From the NCBI RefSeq assembly GCF_003268675.1, contig NZ_CP029378.1, positions 2,356,001 through 2,420,000 on the forward strand: a DNA stretch of 64,000 nucleotides, read 5' to 3'. Each line of letters opens with the position of its first letter. Position 1 is the first letter of the stretch. The notes under the pieces are model-generated. The model made no database searches. It was not told the origin of the DNA and saw only the letters and a program-made list of their open reading frames with translations. Shown one piece after another: positions 1 through 8,610 of the stretch. Both the position numbers and the translations under genes were made by a program. This DNA comes from Streptomyces bacillaris (GTDB lineage: Bacteria > Actinomycetota > Actinomycetes > Streptomycetales > Streptomycetaceae).

Positions 1-1
1 G

Positions 2-301
2 AAGCAGCTCCCGAAGGTGCCCGTCTCCTCGCTGCGCCCCGGCGACCTGGTGGTCTACTTCCCGAAGGCGACCCATGTGGCGCTCTACATCGGCGACGGC
101 CTGGTCGTCCAGGCCCCCCGCCCCGGCGCCAGGGTGAAGGTCTCCCCGATCGCCTCCAACCCGCTCCTGGGCGCCGTCCGCCCCGACCCCGGCGGCGTAC
201 CGCTCTCCTCGTACACCCGCCCGGAACTCCCCGAGGGCGCCCGCGACGGCGCGGACACCGGCTACAGCGCGGACGGGGCGCCGGAAAGGGCGCCGGAATA
301 G
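2..301 (+). CDS. NlpC/P60 family cell-wall hydrolase, C-terminal part (5' end outside window)
   Basis: The reading frame is open from the left edge and ends in TAG, leaving about 99 residues. The segment GDLVVYFPKATHVALYIGDG is typical of the second half of an NlpC/P60 papain-like domain. The His of THVALYIG would be the catalytic histidine; the catalytic Cys lies upstream and is not visible. Such enzymes cut D-Glu to diamino-acid peptide bonds in peptidoglycan and are usually secreted. The tail after residue 60 is Pro/Gly/Glu-rich and probably disordered. A strong hairpin follows the stop. The signal peptide and any repeats cannot be judged. Confidence 0.8.
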   Translation, partial: KQLPKVPVSSLRPGDLVVYFPKATHVALYIGDGLVVQAPRPGARVKVSPIASNPLLGAVRPDPGGVPLSSYTRPELPEGARDGADTGYSADGAPERAPE

Positions 302-302
302 A

Positions 303-341
303 CCTGGTGGCCGGACCGGCGGTGCGGGTCCGGCCACCAGG
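303..341. terminator. Bidirectional terminator hairpin
   Basis: Two perfectly complementary 15-nt arms (303-317 and 327-341) enclose a 9-nt loop. They lie just after the NlpC/P60 stop and upstream of the 3' end of the convergent StyA-like gene, so the hairpin can end both transcripts. Confidence 0.7.
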
Positions 342-359
342 ACGGCGGGGCGCTCGGAT

Positions 360-408
360 CTCTCTGCTGTCCGGCGGAGACCGGCTCTCTACTGTCCGGC
401 GGAGACCG
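360..408. repeat. 24-bp tandem duplication at a gene end
   Basis: Two 24-nt units (360-383 and 385-408) differ at one base and are separated by one G. The second unit contains the stop codon and last codons of the leftward StyA-like gene (the SVSAGQ end); the first is its non-coding copy, in which the stop position is changed. It looks like a recent local duplication. Confidence 0.7.
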
Positions 409-1627
409 AGGCCAGGTACGCGTTCGTCTTCTCGGGCTCGAAGAAGAAGTTCTCGAAGTCCGCCGGGTCGTTGAAGCCGTTGGCGAAGCGGTCCGCGACC
501 GGCTGGAGCTGACCGGCGGCGCCGATCAGGTTCAGTACGTGCTCCGGCGGGACGCCCAGCATGGCGTTGGTCCACTTCACCACGTGCTGGGCGGTCTCCC
601 AGTAGCGGTCGAAGGTGGACTGCATCCAGGCCGCGTCGAACTCCTTGTCGCCGTGCTCCAGGATCGAGTCCAGGTAGGAGTTGGCGCACTTGGACGCCGA
701 GTTGGAGCCCTGGCCGGTGATCGGGTCGTTGGCGACGACGACGTCCGCGACCCCGAGGACCAGACCCCCGCCGGGCAGGCGGCCGATCGGCTTGCGGACG
801 GTGGGGGCGTACCGACCCGCGAGGGTGCCGTTGGCGTCGGTCAGCTCGACCTTGGTGGCGCGGGCGTACTCCCACGGCGTGAACTTCTCCATCAGCTCCA
901 GCGTCTTCGCCAGGTGCTCGGAGGGGTCCTTGATGCCCTGGAAGGCGTCGAGCGGGCCGCCCGGGATGCCCTCCCAGAAGAGGATGTCGGCGCGGCCGGA
1001 GGTGGTGAGCGTCGGCATCACGAACAGCTCGCCGACGCCCGGCACCAGGTTGCAGCGGACCGCGTCGAACTCCGGATGCTCCGGGCGCGGGCCCATCCCG
1101 TGGACGTAGGCGACGGCCAGCGCGCGCTGCGGGGCGTCGAAGGGCGAACGGGCCGCGTCCCGGCCGAACATGGAGACCAGCTCGCCCTTGCCCGCCGAGA
1201 CCATCACCAGGTCGTAGGTGCGGGAGAAGTAGTCCAGGTCGGAGACGGCCGCCCCGTGGATGACGAGCTGCCCGCCGCGCTGGGCGAAGGTCTCCATCCA
1301 GCCGGCCATCTTCACCCGCTGGTCGACGGACTGGGCGTACCCGTTCAGCCTGCCGACCCAGTCGATGGCCCGGGAGGAGTCGGGGGCGGCGACGGAGACG
1401 CCGAGCCCCTCGATCTTCGGGGCCTGGGACTCCCAGAAGTTCAGCTGGTAGTCCCGCTCGTGCTGGAGCGCGGTGTGGAACATGCACTGCGTCGACATGA
1501 CCCGGCCGGTGCGGATCTCGTCGGCGGTGCGGTTGGACATCAGGGTGACTTCGTAGCCCTTGGACTGGAGCCCCAGGGCCAGCTGGAGCCCGGACTGCCC
1601 GGCTCCGACTATGAGTATCTTCCGCAT
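389..1627 (-). CDS. Styrene/indole monooxygenase (StyA)-like FAD-dependent oxidoreductase
   Basis: The protein has 412 residues. Its N-terminus has a Rossmann FAD-binding motif (ILIVGAGQSGLQLALGL, residues 4-20). The segment NRTADEIRTGRVMSTQCMFHTAL and the later NDPITGQGSNSASKCA match the StyA/indole monooxygenase family. Relatives epoxidise styrene or indole with FADH2 supplied by a separate reductase; no reductase gene is adjacent, so the partner and substrate are unknown. It lies 42 bp downstream of cvnD on the same strand and is probably co-transcribed with the conservon, in the place where other conservons carry a cytochrome P450. An RBS-like GGAG precedes the ATG. Confidence 0.82.
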   Translation of the reverse strand: MRKILIVGAGQSGLQLALGLQSKGYEVTLMSNRTADEIRTGRVMSTQCMFHTALQHERDYQLNFWESQAPKIEGLGVSVAAPDSSRAIDWVGRLNGYAQSVDQRVKMAGWMETFAQRGGQLVIHGAAVSDLDYFSRTYDLVMVSAGKGELVSMFGRDAARSPFDAPQRALAVAYVHGMGPRPEHPEFDAVRCNLVPGVGELFVMPTLTTSGRADILFWEGIPGGPLDAFQGIKDPSEHLAKTLELMEKFTPWEYARATKVELTDANGTLAGRYAPTVRKPIGRLPGGGLVLGVADVVVANDPITGQGSNSASKCANSYLDSILEHGDKEFDAAWMQSTFDRYWETAQHVVKWTNAMLGVPPEHVLNLIGAAGQLQPVADRFANGFNDPADFENFFFEPEKTNAYLASVSAGQ

Positions 1628-1669
1628 CGCGGCTCTCCGTTGTGTGTGATCGGGGCGGTGTACGCGTTC

Positions 1670-2362
1670 TCACGCGGGGGTGACGTCGAGAGCATGGCCC
1701 ACCAAGGCCAGCAGCGACTCGACGACCGTGATCCTGTTACGCGCGTCCATGATCACTACCGGCACCTGCGGCGGTACGGTCAGGGCCTCCCTGACGTCCT
1801 CCGCCGCGTAACCGGGCGTGCCCTCGAAGTGGTTGACCGCCACGATGTACGGCAGCCCGCAGCTCTCGAAGTAGTCGAGCGCGGGGAAGCAGTCCTCCAG
1901 GCGCCGGGTGTCGGCCAGGACGATCGCGCCGATCGCGCCGCGCACCAGGTCGTCCCACATGAACCAGAAGCGCTGCTGGCCCGGGGTGCCGAAGACGTAC
2001 AGCACGAGGTCGTCGTCGAGGGTGAGCCGGCCGAAGTCCATCGCCACCGTGGTGGTGGTCTTCTCGGGCGTCGCGGAGAGGTCGTCGGTCTCCTCGCTGG
2101 CCTGCGTCATCAGCGCTTCGGTCTGCAGCGGGGTGATCTCGGAGACCGAGCCGACGAACGTCGTCTTGCCGACGCCGAATCCGCCCGCCACCACGATCTT
2201 GGTCGCGGTGGGCGCGCGGGTGTGGTCGAGCTGCCAGGGCTGGAGGGCCTCCTCCGGCCGGTCCTGGGGGCGGGACGGCTGGTCCGGGGAGAGCGACGGC
2301 TGATCACCGGGCCCCGGCTGGCGCGGGGCGAAGAGCGGCGCCTCAGAGACGGCGGAGTCCAT
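1670..2362 (-). CDS. cvnD: Conservon GTP-binding protein CvnD
   Basis: A 230-residue P-loop GTPase of the kind found in Streptomyces conservons. The first 50 residues are Pro/Gln/Asp-rich. The Walker A motif is GGFGVGKTTFVG (about residues 60-71), followed by a DFGR switch II-like segment, a GTPGQQRFWFM motif and an NHF guanine-recognition-like segment. In conservons this GTPase works at the membrane with the CvnA sensor, the CvnB roadblock protein and CvnC, an arrangement compared to G-protein signalling. Its start lies 20 nt inside cvnC, so the two are translationally coupled. Confidence 0.93.
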   Translation of the reverse strand: MDSAVSEAPLFAPRQPGPGDQPSLSPDQPSRPQDRPEEALQPWQLDHTRAPTATKIVVAGGFGVGKTTFVGSVSEITPLQTEALMTQASEETDDLSATPEKTTTTVAMDFGRLTLDDDLVLYVFGTPGQQRFWFMWDDLVRGAIGAIVLADTRRLEDCFPALDYFESCGLPYIVAVNHFEGTPGYAAEDVREALTVPPQVPVVIMDARNRITVVESLLALVGHALDVTPA

Positions 2363-2759
2363 TGAGCACCCTTTCGAGCAGTGCGCGGTCGGGCTGGCCG
2401 GTGCCGTGACCGGTCCCGTACACGCGGATCTTTCCCTGGTCGGCCAGGTCGCTGAGCAGCACCCGGACGACTCCGAGCGGCATCTTCAACAGGGCCGAGA
2501 TCTCCGCGACCGTACGCATCCGGCGGCAGATTTCGACGATGGCCTGGAGCTCCGGCATGACGCGCGAGGCGAGGTTGCCGTTGGTCAGCTCGCGGCGCTC
2601 CTCGGGTGCTTCGAGGGCGGCGACGAACGTCTCGACGAGCAGCACGTGCCCGAACCGGGTGCGGCCGCCGGTGAGGGAGTACGGGCGGACCCGGGCGGGG
2701 CGCTTGTCGGCCCCGCGGACGGGGAGGCGGGGAGCGGGCTCGGCTGCGGCACTCGTCAC
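2343..2759 (-). CDS. cvnC: Conservon DUF742 protein CvnC
   Basis: A 138-residue DUF742 protein with a winged-helix-like core. Residues 20-45 hold RVRPYSLTGGRTRFGHVLLVET, a DUF742 signature, and residues 85-125 hold a helix-turn-helix-like segment (RTVAEISALLKMPLGVVRVLL). It is the third member of the four-gene conservon. The start codon overlaps the cvnB stop by 4 nt (ATGA) and its 3' end overlaps cvnD, so all are made from one transcript. Its role in the complex is not settled; DNA binding has not been shown for the family as far as I know. Confidence 0.93.
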   Translation of the reverse strand: MTSAAAEPAPRLPVRGADKRPARVRPYSLTGGRTRFGHVLLVETFVAALEAPEERRELTNGNLASRVMPELQAIVEICRRMRTVAEISALLKMPLGVVRVLLSDLADQGKIRVYGTGHGTGQPDRALLERVLNGLRRL

Positions 2760-3235
2760 TGGGTACTCTCCATCGATTTGCGCAGCTCGCTGCGGAGTTC
2801 GGGGGTGAGGACGTGTCCGGCCCGGCCGACGAAGAGGGCCATGTGGTACGCGACGACGCTCATGTCGCAGTCAGGGGTGGCGTGGACGCCGAGGAGGGAG
2901 CCGTCGCTGATCGACATGACGAAGACGCTGCCCTCGTCCATGGCGACCATGGTCTGTTTGACCCCGCCGCCGTCCATCAGCTTGGCGGCGCCGACGGTGA
3001 GCGAGCCGATGCCGGAGACGATGGTGGCCAGATCGGCGCTGGAGCCCTTCGGCCCGTCCGAGGGCCCGGCCTCCTTCACCGCGTGGTGGCCGGGGTCGGA
3101 GGAGAGCAGCATCAGCCCGTCGGACGAGACGACGGTGACCGAGCGGACCCCTGGCACCTCCTCCACGAGATTGCTGAGCAACCAGTGAAGGTTCCGGGCC
3201 TCGGTACTCAGCCCGAACGTGCTGGGCGCAGTCAA
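2756..3235 (-). CDS. cvnB: Conservon roadblock/LC7 protein CvnB
   Basis: A 159-residue roadblock/LC7 domain protein. The segments LVEEVPGVRSVTVVSSDGLMLL (residues 22-43) and LATIVSGIGSLTVGAAKLMDGG are characteristic of these small alpha-beta proteins, which act as GTPase regulators and dimerise. It probably bridges the CvnA sensor and the CvnD GTPase. Its ATG overlaps the cvnA stop in an ATGA junction. Confidence 0.93.
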   Translation of the reverse strand: MTAPSTFGLSTEARNLHWLLSNLVEEVPGVRSVTVVSSDGLMLLSSDPGHHAVKEAGPSDGPKGSSADLATIVSGIGSLTVGAAKLMDGGGVKQTMVAMDEGSVFVMSISDGSLLGVHATPDCDMSVVAYHMALFVGRAGHVLTPELRSELRKSMESTQ

Positions 3236-6200
3236 CTGCGTGCCTCCTCGACTGTGTCCCCCGTCTCTCCGTTTCGGCGGTCCGCCGCGCGGCCGCCGGT
3301 CTGCTCGGTACGTGTGTCGTGTGCGGTGCCGGTGGTGGCGCTGTCCGTGGTGCCGGTGGTCTCGTGCCCCGTACGTCCGGTGGTCACGCCTTCGCGGTCG
3401 GCTGTACGGTCGCCTTCGCGGTCGGCCAGCGCGATGGAGCCGGTGGACTCGGCGATCTCGGCCTCGACATCGCGTCGCCCCTCCTTCGCCGCCTGGTGGA
3501 AGCTGCCCAGCCGGCGGCGCAGGTCCTCCTTGTCCAGGCTGCCGGCGCGCCCGGTGGTGGGGGCGCCCTCGGGCCGGACCACCTTGGGGGTGCGCTTGGG
3601 GAGCCCCTTGTCGGTGATCCGCCGCTCCTCCGGCCTCCGGGGGCCGGGGACGGTCTCGGCGGCGGCCTGGGACTGGGACTCCGGGGCGGTGGCCTCGGCG
3701 CGGGGCTCGGGGCGGAAGGCGGAACCGTCCGGCTCCTGACCGCCCGGACCGCTCTCGGCGGGGCGCTCGTGCCGGTCGGGGCCGATGGCGTACGGGTCGG
3801 GGGCGGGGGTCTCCGCAGCCGCAGCCGGGGCCGGGTCCGTCGGGGCCGGTTCCGGGGCCGTCGGGTTCGGGTCCGCCTGGACCTGGTTGGGGTTCGGGTC
3901 CGCCGGGGGCTTCGGCAGGCGGACCTGCATCGTGATCTCGGAGTCCGACTCCAGGGGCGCCTGGGCGGCGGGCTCGGCGGCCGGACCGGCGGCTGCCGGA
4001 TCGACGACCGGTGCCGGGTCCGTACCGGCGCCCGCGTCCGTGCCGGACTCCTGCCGCGGTACGGCGCTGGCTTCGGGCCCCTCGGCGGGTGCGGGCTCGC
4101 GTGCGCCGGCCTCGCGGATCGCGCGCTCGGCGGCGGCGATCATCGGGTCGACGACGGGCAGGGATGCCGTGGTCTCCGCATCCCCGGGCGTGGCCCCGGC
4201 CCCGGCCCCGGCCTCGTCCGCATCCGTGGTCGGCTCGACGGTCCGCTCGGGCGCCGTGGCACCCTCCGCCTCCGGTGCGACCGGGGTGGGCTGCGCGGCC
4301 GGCGGCAGGATCGGCGTACGGCTCGGCAGGGCGTTGGAGTTGGCCTCGGCCACCGAGCCCGGCAGGTTGAGCGTGGGCGCCTCGCCGGGCAGTTGCACGG
4401 CGGGCGGCGAGGAGGCGGGCAGCGAGTTGGGCAGCAGGGTCTGCGGCAGGACGACGACGGCCGTCACTCCACTCCCCTTCTGCTCGCGCAGCTGGACCCG
4501 TACACCGTGCCGGGCGGCCAGCAACGAGGTGACCTGGAGCCCGAGTCCGGCCCCGTCGGCGTTCTGCTCCCCCGCCTCGAAGGAGGCCGGGTCGGCCAGC
4601 CTCGCATTCAGCTCGCCCATCCGGACGCTCGACATGCCGATGCCCGCGTCCTGCACGGAGAGCATCACCTCGCCGCTCTCCAGCAGCCAGCCGGACAGCT
4701 CGACATGCGAGTCCGGCGGGGAGAAGGAGGTGGCGTTCTCCAGGAGTTCGGCCAGGAGGTGGCTGAGGTCGTCGGCGGCGAACCCGGCGATCTGGGCGTG
4801 CGGGGGCAGGGACTGGATGGTGACCCGCTCGTACCGCTCGATCTCGCTGACGGCCGCGCGGGCCACGTCGACCAGCGGGATCGGGCCCGCATGGCCGTGG
4901 CCGTGCTCGGCGCCCGCGAGGACGAGCATGTTCTCGCTGTGGCGGCGCATGACCGTGGCCATGTGGTCCAGCTTGAACAGGGTGGCGAGCCGCTCCGGGT
5001 CCTGCTCGCGCTCCTCCAGGCTCTCGATGACGGCGAGCTGGCGCTCGACGAGGCCGAGGTTGCGCAGCGAGAGGTTGACGAAGGTGTGGTGGACGGTGTT
5101 CTTCAGCCGCTCCAGCTGGGACGCCAGCTCGGCGGTCTGGACCTGGAGTTCGGCGCGCTGGAGGGTGAGCGCCTCGCGGCCGGCGATCAGTTCGGCGCGC
5201 TCGGTGCCGAGGCTCTCGAAGCGGCCGGTGAACTCCTGGTGCAGCCCGGTCAGCTTGGCGTGCAGGGTGTTCATGGACCGGACGACCTGGGCGAACTCGT
5301 CGTTGCGGCCGGTGTAGCGGACCGGGTCGGCGGTCTCGGGCTCCTCCGCGAGGCGGGCGGCTCCGATGCGCAGGACGGCGAGCGGCTGGGTGAGGGTGCG
5401 GGCGACGGCGGTGGAGACGCCGACGGCGATCAGGAAGCAGCCGCCGAGCAGGGCGATGCTCAGTTCGAGGGCGGTGACGTCGTCGTCGCGGATGCCTTCG
5501 AGCCGCTGGACCTGGCTGGTGGCGAGGGCGGACTCGACGCCGCGCATCCGGTCGATGCGGGCGGAGAGCGCGGCCTCCAGCTTGGCGGCGTCGGTCCTGC
5601 GCTCGCTCTCGGAGAGTTCGGGGCGGTCGGTGAGGCGGGTGAGGTACTTCTCCGCGCTGTTGACCTCGGGGCCGGTGACGGTGGCGGCGAGCTTGTCGCG
5701 GGCGACGGGGTTCGCGGCCTGGTCGAACGCGGCGAGCGAGGCCAGCTCCCGGACCCGGGCCTGCTGGGCGGCGGCGCTCAGCTCGTCCCGGTCGCGGTCG
5801 GCCCGTTTGCTCTCGTCGTCCTCGGTCTCGACCGGCAGCCCGGTGAAGGGGTCGATCTGCGGGGCGGCGGGCTCGGGGCTCGGCACGGCGAGGGCGGCGA
5901 GGAGGAGCCCGCGGGTGGCGGAGGCCTGCTCGGCGGCACCGCCGAGCGCGAGCGGGGCGCGGGTGGCCTCGGCGGCGCGCGGCGGGGTCTTCTCGGCCAG
6001 CTCGGCGGCGATGCCGTGGAGCTTGGCGATGACCTCGGAGTACGCCTGGTGGGCCTCCAGGGCCGAGCCCTTGCCGGTGAGGGCGTCACGGCGCAGGGAG
6101 GGCACGGTGGAGAGGTCGCGGCGCAGGGCGGCGGGGGCCGGTCCGTGGATCTCGTCGATCTGCTGGTCGACACGGGTGGTGCGGGTGAGGCGGCTCTCCT

Positions 6201-6585
6201 CGCCCTCCTTGCCGTCGTCGGCCCGGCCGCCCGCGATGTACGCGGTGACGGCGTCGCGCTCGTCGGCCAGGGAGTGCGCCAGGGTGACGGCCTGCCGGTT
6301 CAGCTGGGAGAGGGTCACCAGCCGCTGGGACTCGGCCAGATCGGAGGAGGCGCCGAGCGCGGCGGGGGCGCCCGCCGCGATGACGGTGATCCCGACGACG
6401 GCGACCCCGGCGACCAGCCGGCTCCGTACCCGTACGGTCCGCTTCCCCGTCCGCTTACCGGTCCGCCGGTCGGCTCCCTGGTCCACGCCCTGAGCCGGAG
6501 GCGTCGCCCCGGAACCGTCGCGCGTGCTGCCCTGGCTCCGCGGCCGCTTCTTCTGCACCGGTGCTCGCAATCTTGACTCGTCCAC
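3232..6585 (-). CDS. cvnA: Conservon sensor histidine kinase-like protein CvnA (nitrate-sensing type)
   Basis: A 1117-residue membrane sensor. A basic N-terminus leads to a transmembrane helix at about 52-72. A helical extracytoplasmic NIT-like domain follows, then a second membrane helix at about 372-393, a HAMP linker (TLTQPLAVLRIGAARLAEE), a coiled coil, and a GHKL ATPase domain with N box (LLENATSFSP, about 615), G1 box (VQDAGIGM) and G2 box (GLGLQVTSLLA). I see no standard phospho-acceptor His in an H box; the site corresponds to a diverged RRHSENML segment, as is usual for conservon kinases. The last 400 residues are Pro/Ala/Glu-rich and disordered. It heads the cvnABCD-styA-like transcription unit. 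Confidence 0.93.
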   Translation of the reverse strand: MDESRLRAPVQKKRPRSQGSTRDGSGATPPAQGVDQGADRRTGKRTGKRTVRVRSRLVAGVAVVGITVIAAGAPAALGASSDLAESQRLVTLSQLNRQAVTLAHSLADERDAVTAYIAGGRADDGKEGEESRLTRTTRVDQQIDEIHGPAPAALRRDLSTVPSLRRDALTGKGSALEAHQAYSEVIAKLHGIAAELAEKTPPRAAEATRAPLALGGAAEQASATRGLLLAALAVPSPEPAAPQIDPFTGLPVETEDDESKRADRDRDELSAAAQQARVRELASLAAFDQAANPVARDKLAATVTGPEVNSAEKYLTRLTDRPELSESERRTDAAKLEAALSARIDRMRGVESALATSQVQRLEGIRDDDVTALELSIALLGGCFLIAVGVSTAVARTLTQPLAVLRIGAARLAEEPETADPVRYTGRNDEFAQVVRSMNTLHAKLTGLHQEFTGRFESLGTERAELIAGREALTLQRAELQVQTAELASQLERLKNTVHHTFVNLSLRNLGLVERQLAVIESLEEREQDPERLATLFKLDHMATVMRRHSENMLVLAGAEHGHGHAGPIPLVDVARAAVSEIERYERVTIQSLPPHAQIAGFAADDLSHLLAELLENATSFSPPDSHVELSGWLLESGEVMLSVQDAGIGMSSVRMGELNARLADPASFEAGEQNADGAGLGLQVTSLLAARHGVRVQLREQKGSGVTAVVVLPQTLLPNSLPASSPPAVQLPGEAPTLNLPGSVAEANSNALPSRTPILPPAAQPTPVAPEAEGATAPERTVEPTTDADEAGAGAGATPGDAETTASLPVVDPMIAAAERAIREAGAREPAPAEGPEASAVPRQESGTDAGAGTDPAPVVDPAAAGPAAEPAAQAPLESDSEITMQVRLPKPPADPNPNQVQADPNPTAPEPAPTDPAPAAAAETPAPDPYAIGPDRHERPAESGPGGQEPDGSAFRPEPRAEATAPESQSQAAAETVPGPRRPEERRITDKGLPKRTPKVVRPEGAPTTGRAGSLDKEDLRRRLGSFHQAAKEGRRDVEAEIAESTGSIALADREGDRTADREGVTTGRTGHETTGTTDSATTGTAHDTRTEQTGGRAADRRNGETGDTVEEARS

Positions 6586-6920
6586 CCTTGAAGCAGAGGT
6601 GACGCTCGGTCACGTAGAAGGCCCCCGCTCCTGGTACGGCTTCCGACCATTCCAGTGCTTTTGAGAGGGAGACGCGCATCAACCGCTCCGCCACTCGAAC
6701 GAGTGAACATCACTCTTGAGTTGGCGAACAAGTCTCCCCAGACGCGCCCCTGACCATGCATAGGGCGTGGGGTGGAACTTCGGCGCCGCCTTTGGCAGGA
6801 TGCCCGCCCGCACTCGCCCCGGAGCCCCGCACTCCGTGTACCGGGCCCGCGTTGACCTGCCGGTACGGCTGGAAACCGCTCCCGTGCGGGGCCGGTGAAG
6901 ACCTCGTGCAGACTGGCCCC
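6586..6920. other. Intergenic region between the divergent conservon and PP2C-like genes
   Basis: About 335 bp without a credible gene. It must contain the promoters of the leftward conservon operon and of the rightward PP2C-like gene. I see no clear -35/-10 pair, palindrome or structured RNA in it. Confidence 0.5.
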
Positions 6921-7712
6921 ATGCGTCTCGAACTCGTCACCGTCCCCGGCGACCCCGAACGCCCCAACGAGGACTGGGTATCCGCCGCCCTCCCCGCGTC
7001 CGGCCAGGGGGGAGTGGCGGTGGTGCTCGACGGGGTGACACCGCCGCGGGGGGACGACGGTTGTGCGCACTCCGTCCCCTGGTTCACCGCCCGGCTGGGC
7101 GGCGCGCTGGTGGAACTGTCGGGTTCACGGCGAGATATGGACCTGGCCGAGATTCTGTCGTCGTCCATCCGGCGCACCGCCGACGCCCACCGGGCGACCT
7201 GTGACCTTTCTCACGCGCGTACGCCTCAGGCGACCGTGGCCCTGGCGCGTTGGAGCGAACACGCGATCGAGTACCTGGTCCTCTCCGATGCAGTGCTTCT
7301 GCTGGAGGCCCCGGACGGCACGGTCCGGGCGGTGGTGGACGACCGTCTCGACCGCCTGCCGCCGGGCTCGCTCTCCTCAGTGGCGGACGTGGACGCGCGG
7401 CTGCGGAACAAGGAGGGCGGCTTCTTCACGGCCGCCACCGACCCCGCGGTCTCCTCACGCGCGGTGACCGGCAGCGTCCCGGCCGCCGGGGTCCGTTCGC
7501 TGGCCGCGCTGACGGACGGGGCGGGCCGGTGGACGGAGCTGTTCCGGGAGGGCGACTGGGCGGCCGCCCTGGAGCTGCTGCGCAAGGAGGGGCCCCGGGG
7601 GCTGATCGACCGGGTACGGGAACTGGAGGAGGCCGACGCGGCCGCCGGGCGCGTACGGCTGCGGCGGGGCAAGACGCACGACGACGCGACGGCGGTGTTC
7701 GTGGAGCTGTAG
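6921..7712 (+). CDS. PP2C (PPM)-like protein phosphatase
   Basis: A 263-residue protein with the spaced acidic motifs of PPM phosphatases: PNEDWV near residue 14, VVLDGVTPP near 35 (in place of the usual DGhGG), a central LSDAVLLL, ALTDGAGRW near 190, and a C-terminal KTHDDATAVFVEL. These place Asp residues where the two-metal centre of PP2C enzymes sits. Family members dephosphorylate Ser/Thr-phosphorylated proteins. The motifs are weaker than in a typical PP2C, so reduced or altered activity is possible. The ATG at 6921 is preferred because earlier in-frame sequence has no family similarity. It stands alone, divergent from the conservon. Confidence 0.7.
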   Translation: MRLELVTVPGDPERPNEDWVSAALPASGQGGVAVVLDGVTPPRGDDGCAHSVPWFTARLGGALVELSGSRRDMDLAEILSSSIRRTADAHRATCDLSHARTPQATVALARWSEHAIEYLVLSDAVLLLEAPDGTVRAVVDDRLDRLPPGSLSSVADVDARLRNKEGGFFTAATDPAVSSRAVTGSVPAAGVRSLAALTDGAGRWTELFREGDWAAALELLRKEGPRGLIDRVRELEEADAAAGRVRLRRGKTHDDATAVFVEL

Positions 7713-7758
7713 GGGCCGGGAGGGCGGGGGCGCGCGCCCGGCGCCCGCCCCCCTGCAC

Positions 7759-7826
7759 GGCCGGGCGTCACTCTCCGCTCGGCCGGATATCACTTCTGCG
7801 TACGGCCGGACGTCACCCCTCCGTGC
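7759..7826. repeat. Three degenerate 22-23-bp tandem repeats
   Basis: Units 7759-7780, 7781-7803 and 7804-7826 each start GGCCGG, have TCAC about 8-10 nt in, and end in a C/T-rich stretch. They lie between the convergent PP2C-like and MarR genes. Two further GGTCAC copies preceded by CCGGGAGC follow at 7833-7868. Confidence 0.5.
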
Positions 7827-7865
7827 GACCCGGGAGCCAGGTCACCGCCCGGTCCGGGAGCAAGG

Positions 7866-8348
7866 TCACTCCTCCGCGCGGGAGTTCAGCTGGTGCAGCA
7901 GCCGGGCCAGCTCGGCCACCTCCGCCCGGTCCCAGTCGGCCAGCTTGCGGACGTACCGCCCGCGCCGGGCGTCGCGGACGCTGCGGAAGCGGGCCAGGCC
8001 CTCGTCGGTCAGCCGGACGAGCCAGGCGCGGCCGTCCGCCGGATCGGGTTCGCGGGCGACCAGCCCGAGGTCCTCCAGAGCCCGCAGCTGACGGCTCATG
8101 GTGGCCTTGCCGACGCCGAAGTAGGCCGCCAGCTCGGTGGCCCGCTGCCGGCCCGCCGACTCCAGGCGGACGAGCAGCCCGTAGGCGGCGGGCTCCAGTT
8201 CGGGGTGGACCTCACGGGCCATCTCCCCCGAACTGGCCCGCGCCCGGCGCAGGAAGACCGCCAACTCGCGCTCCAGCGCCAGGAACTCGTGGTCCACACC
8301 AGTTCCGGCGGTCGCGTCCGGCTCCCGCGCGCTCTCGCTCCCGTGCAC
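7866..8348 (-). CDS. MarR-family transcriptional regulator
   Basis: A 160-residue winged-helix regulator. The DNA-binding core is RATELAAYFGVGKATMSRQLRALEDLGLVARE, followed by a wing (DPADGRAWLVRLTDEG). The length fits MarR proteins, which bind DNA as dimers and usually repress their own gene and a neighbour. The GTG at 8348 is chosen because GAGGGG lies 8 nt upstream; an upstream extension has no MarR similarity. A short palindrome, GAAAGTTTC at 8380-8388, lies just upstream and could be an operator half. The ligand is unknown. Confidence 0.85.
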   Translation of the reverse strand: MHGSESAREPDATAGTGVDHEFLALERELAVFLRRARASSGEMAREVHPELEPAAYGLLVRLESAGRQRATELAAYFGVGKATMSRQLRALEDLGLVAREPDPADGRAWLVRLTDEGLARFRSVRDARRGRYVRKLADWDRAEVAELARLLHQLNSRAEE

Positions 8349-8610
8349 GTCAGTACCCCTCGTACGGTTTCCTGCCGATGAAAGTTTCTTCCACGGCCGG
8401 TCAACGCCGCAGTTGAGCCAGTATTTCGCAGGCGTAGACCAACGGCGGCGGCCAGACCCCCTTCCGTACGCCGGGTCTCCGTGCGTAGCGTCATGACCGG
8501 AACGTGTATCTGACATGAGCACGCCATATTGTACGACCGCACCTCACCCGCACTGCTGCGCGCGCACCCACACCCACCCCCGGCACCACCCACCCCCCGG
8601 AGGCACACCC

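Noticed and set aside
539..2365. 608-codon open frame on the + strand across the StyA-like and cvnD genes
   Set aside because: It is antisense to recognised families, and its Arg/Gly/Val-rich composition is the usual by-product of GC-rich third positions.
3319..6576. 1085-codon + strand frame opposite cvnA
   Set aside because: Low-complexity Gly/Leu/Val/Asp translation mirroring the disordered tail and kinase of cvnA; no domain.
6455..6694. 79-codon - strand frame around the cvnA start
   Set aside because: It overlaps the cvnA start in another frame, lacks a ribosome site and has no recognisable sequence.
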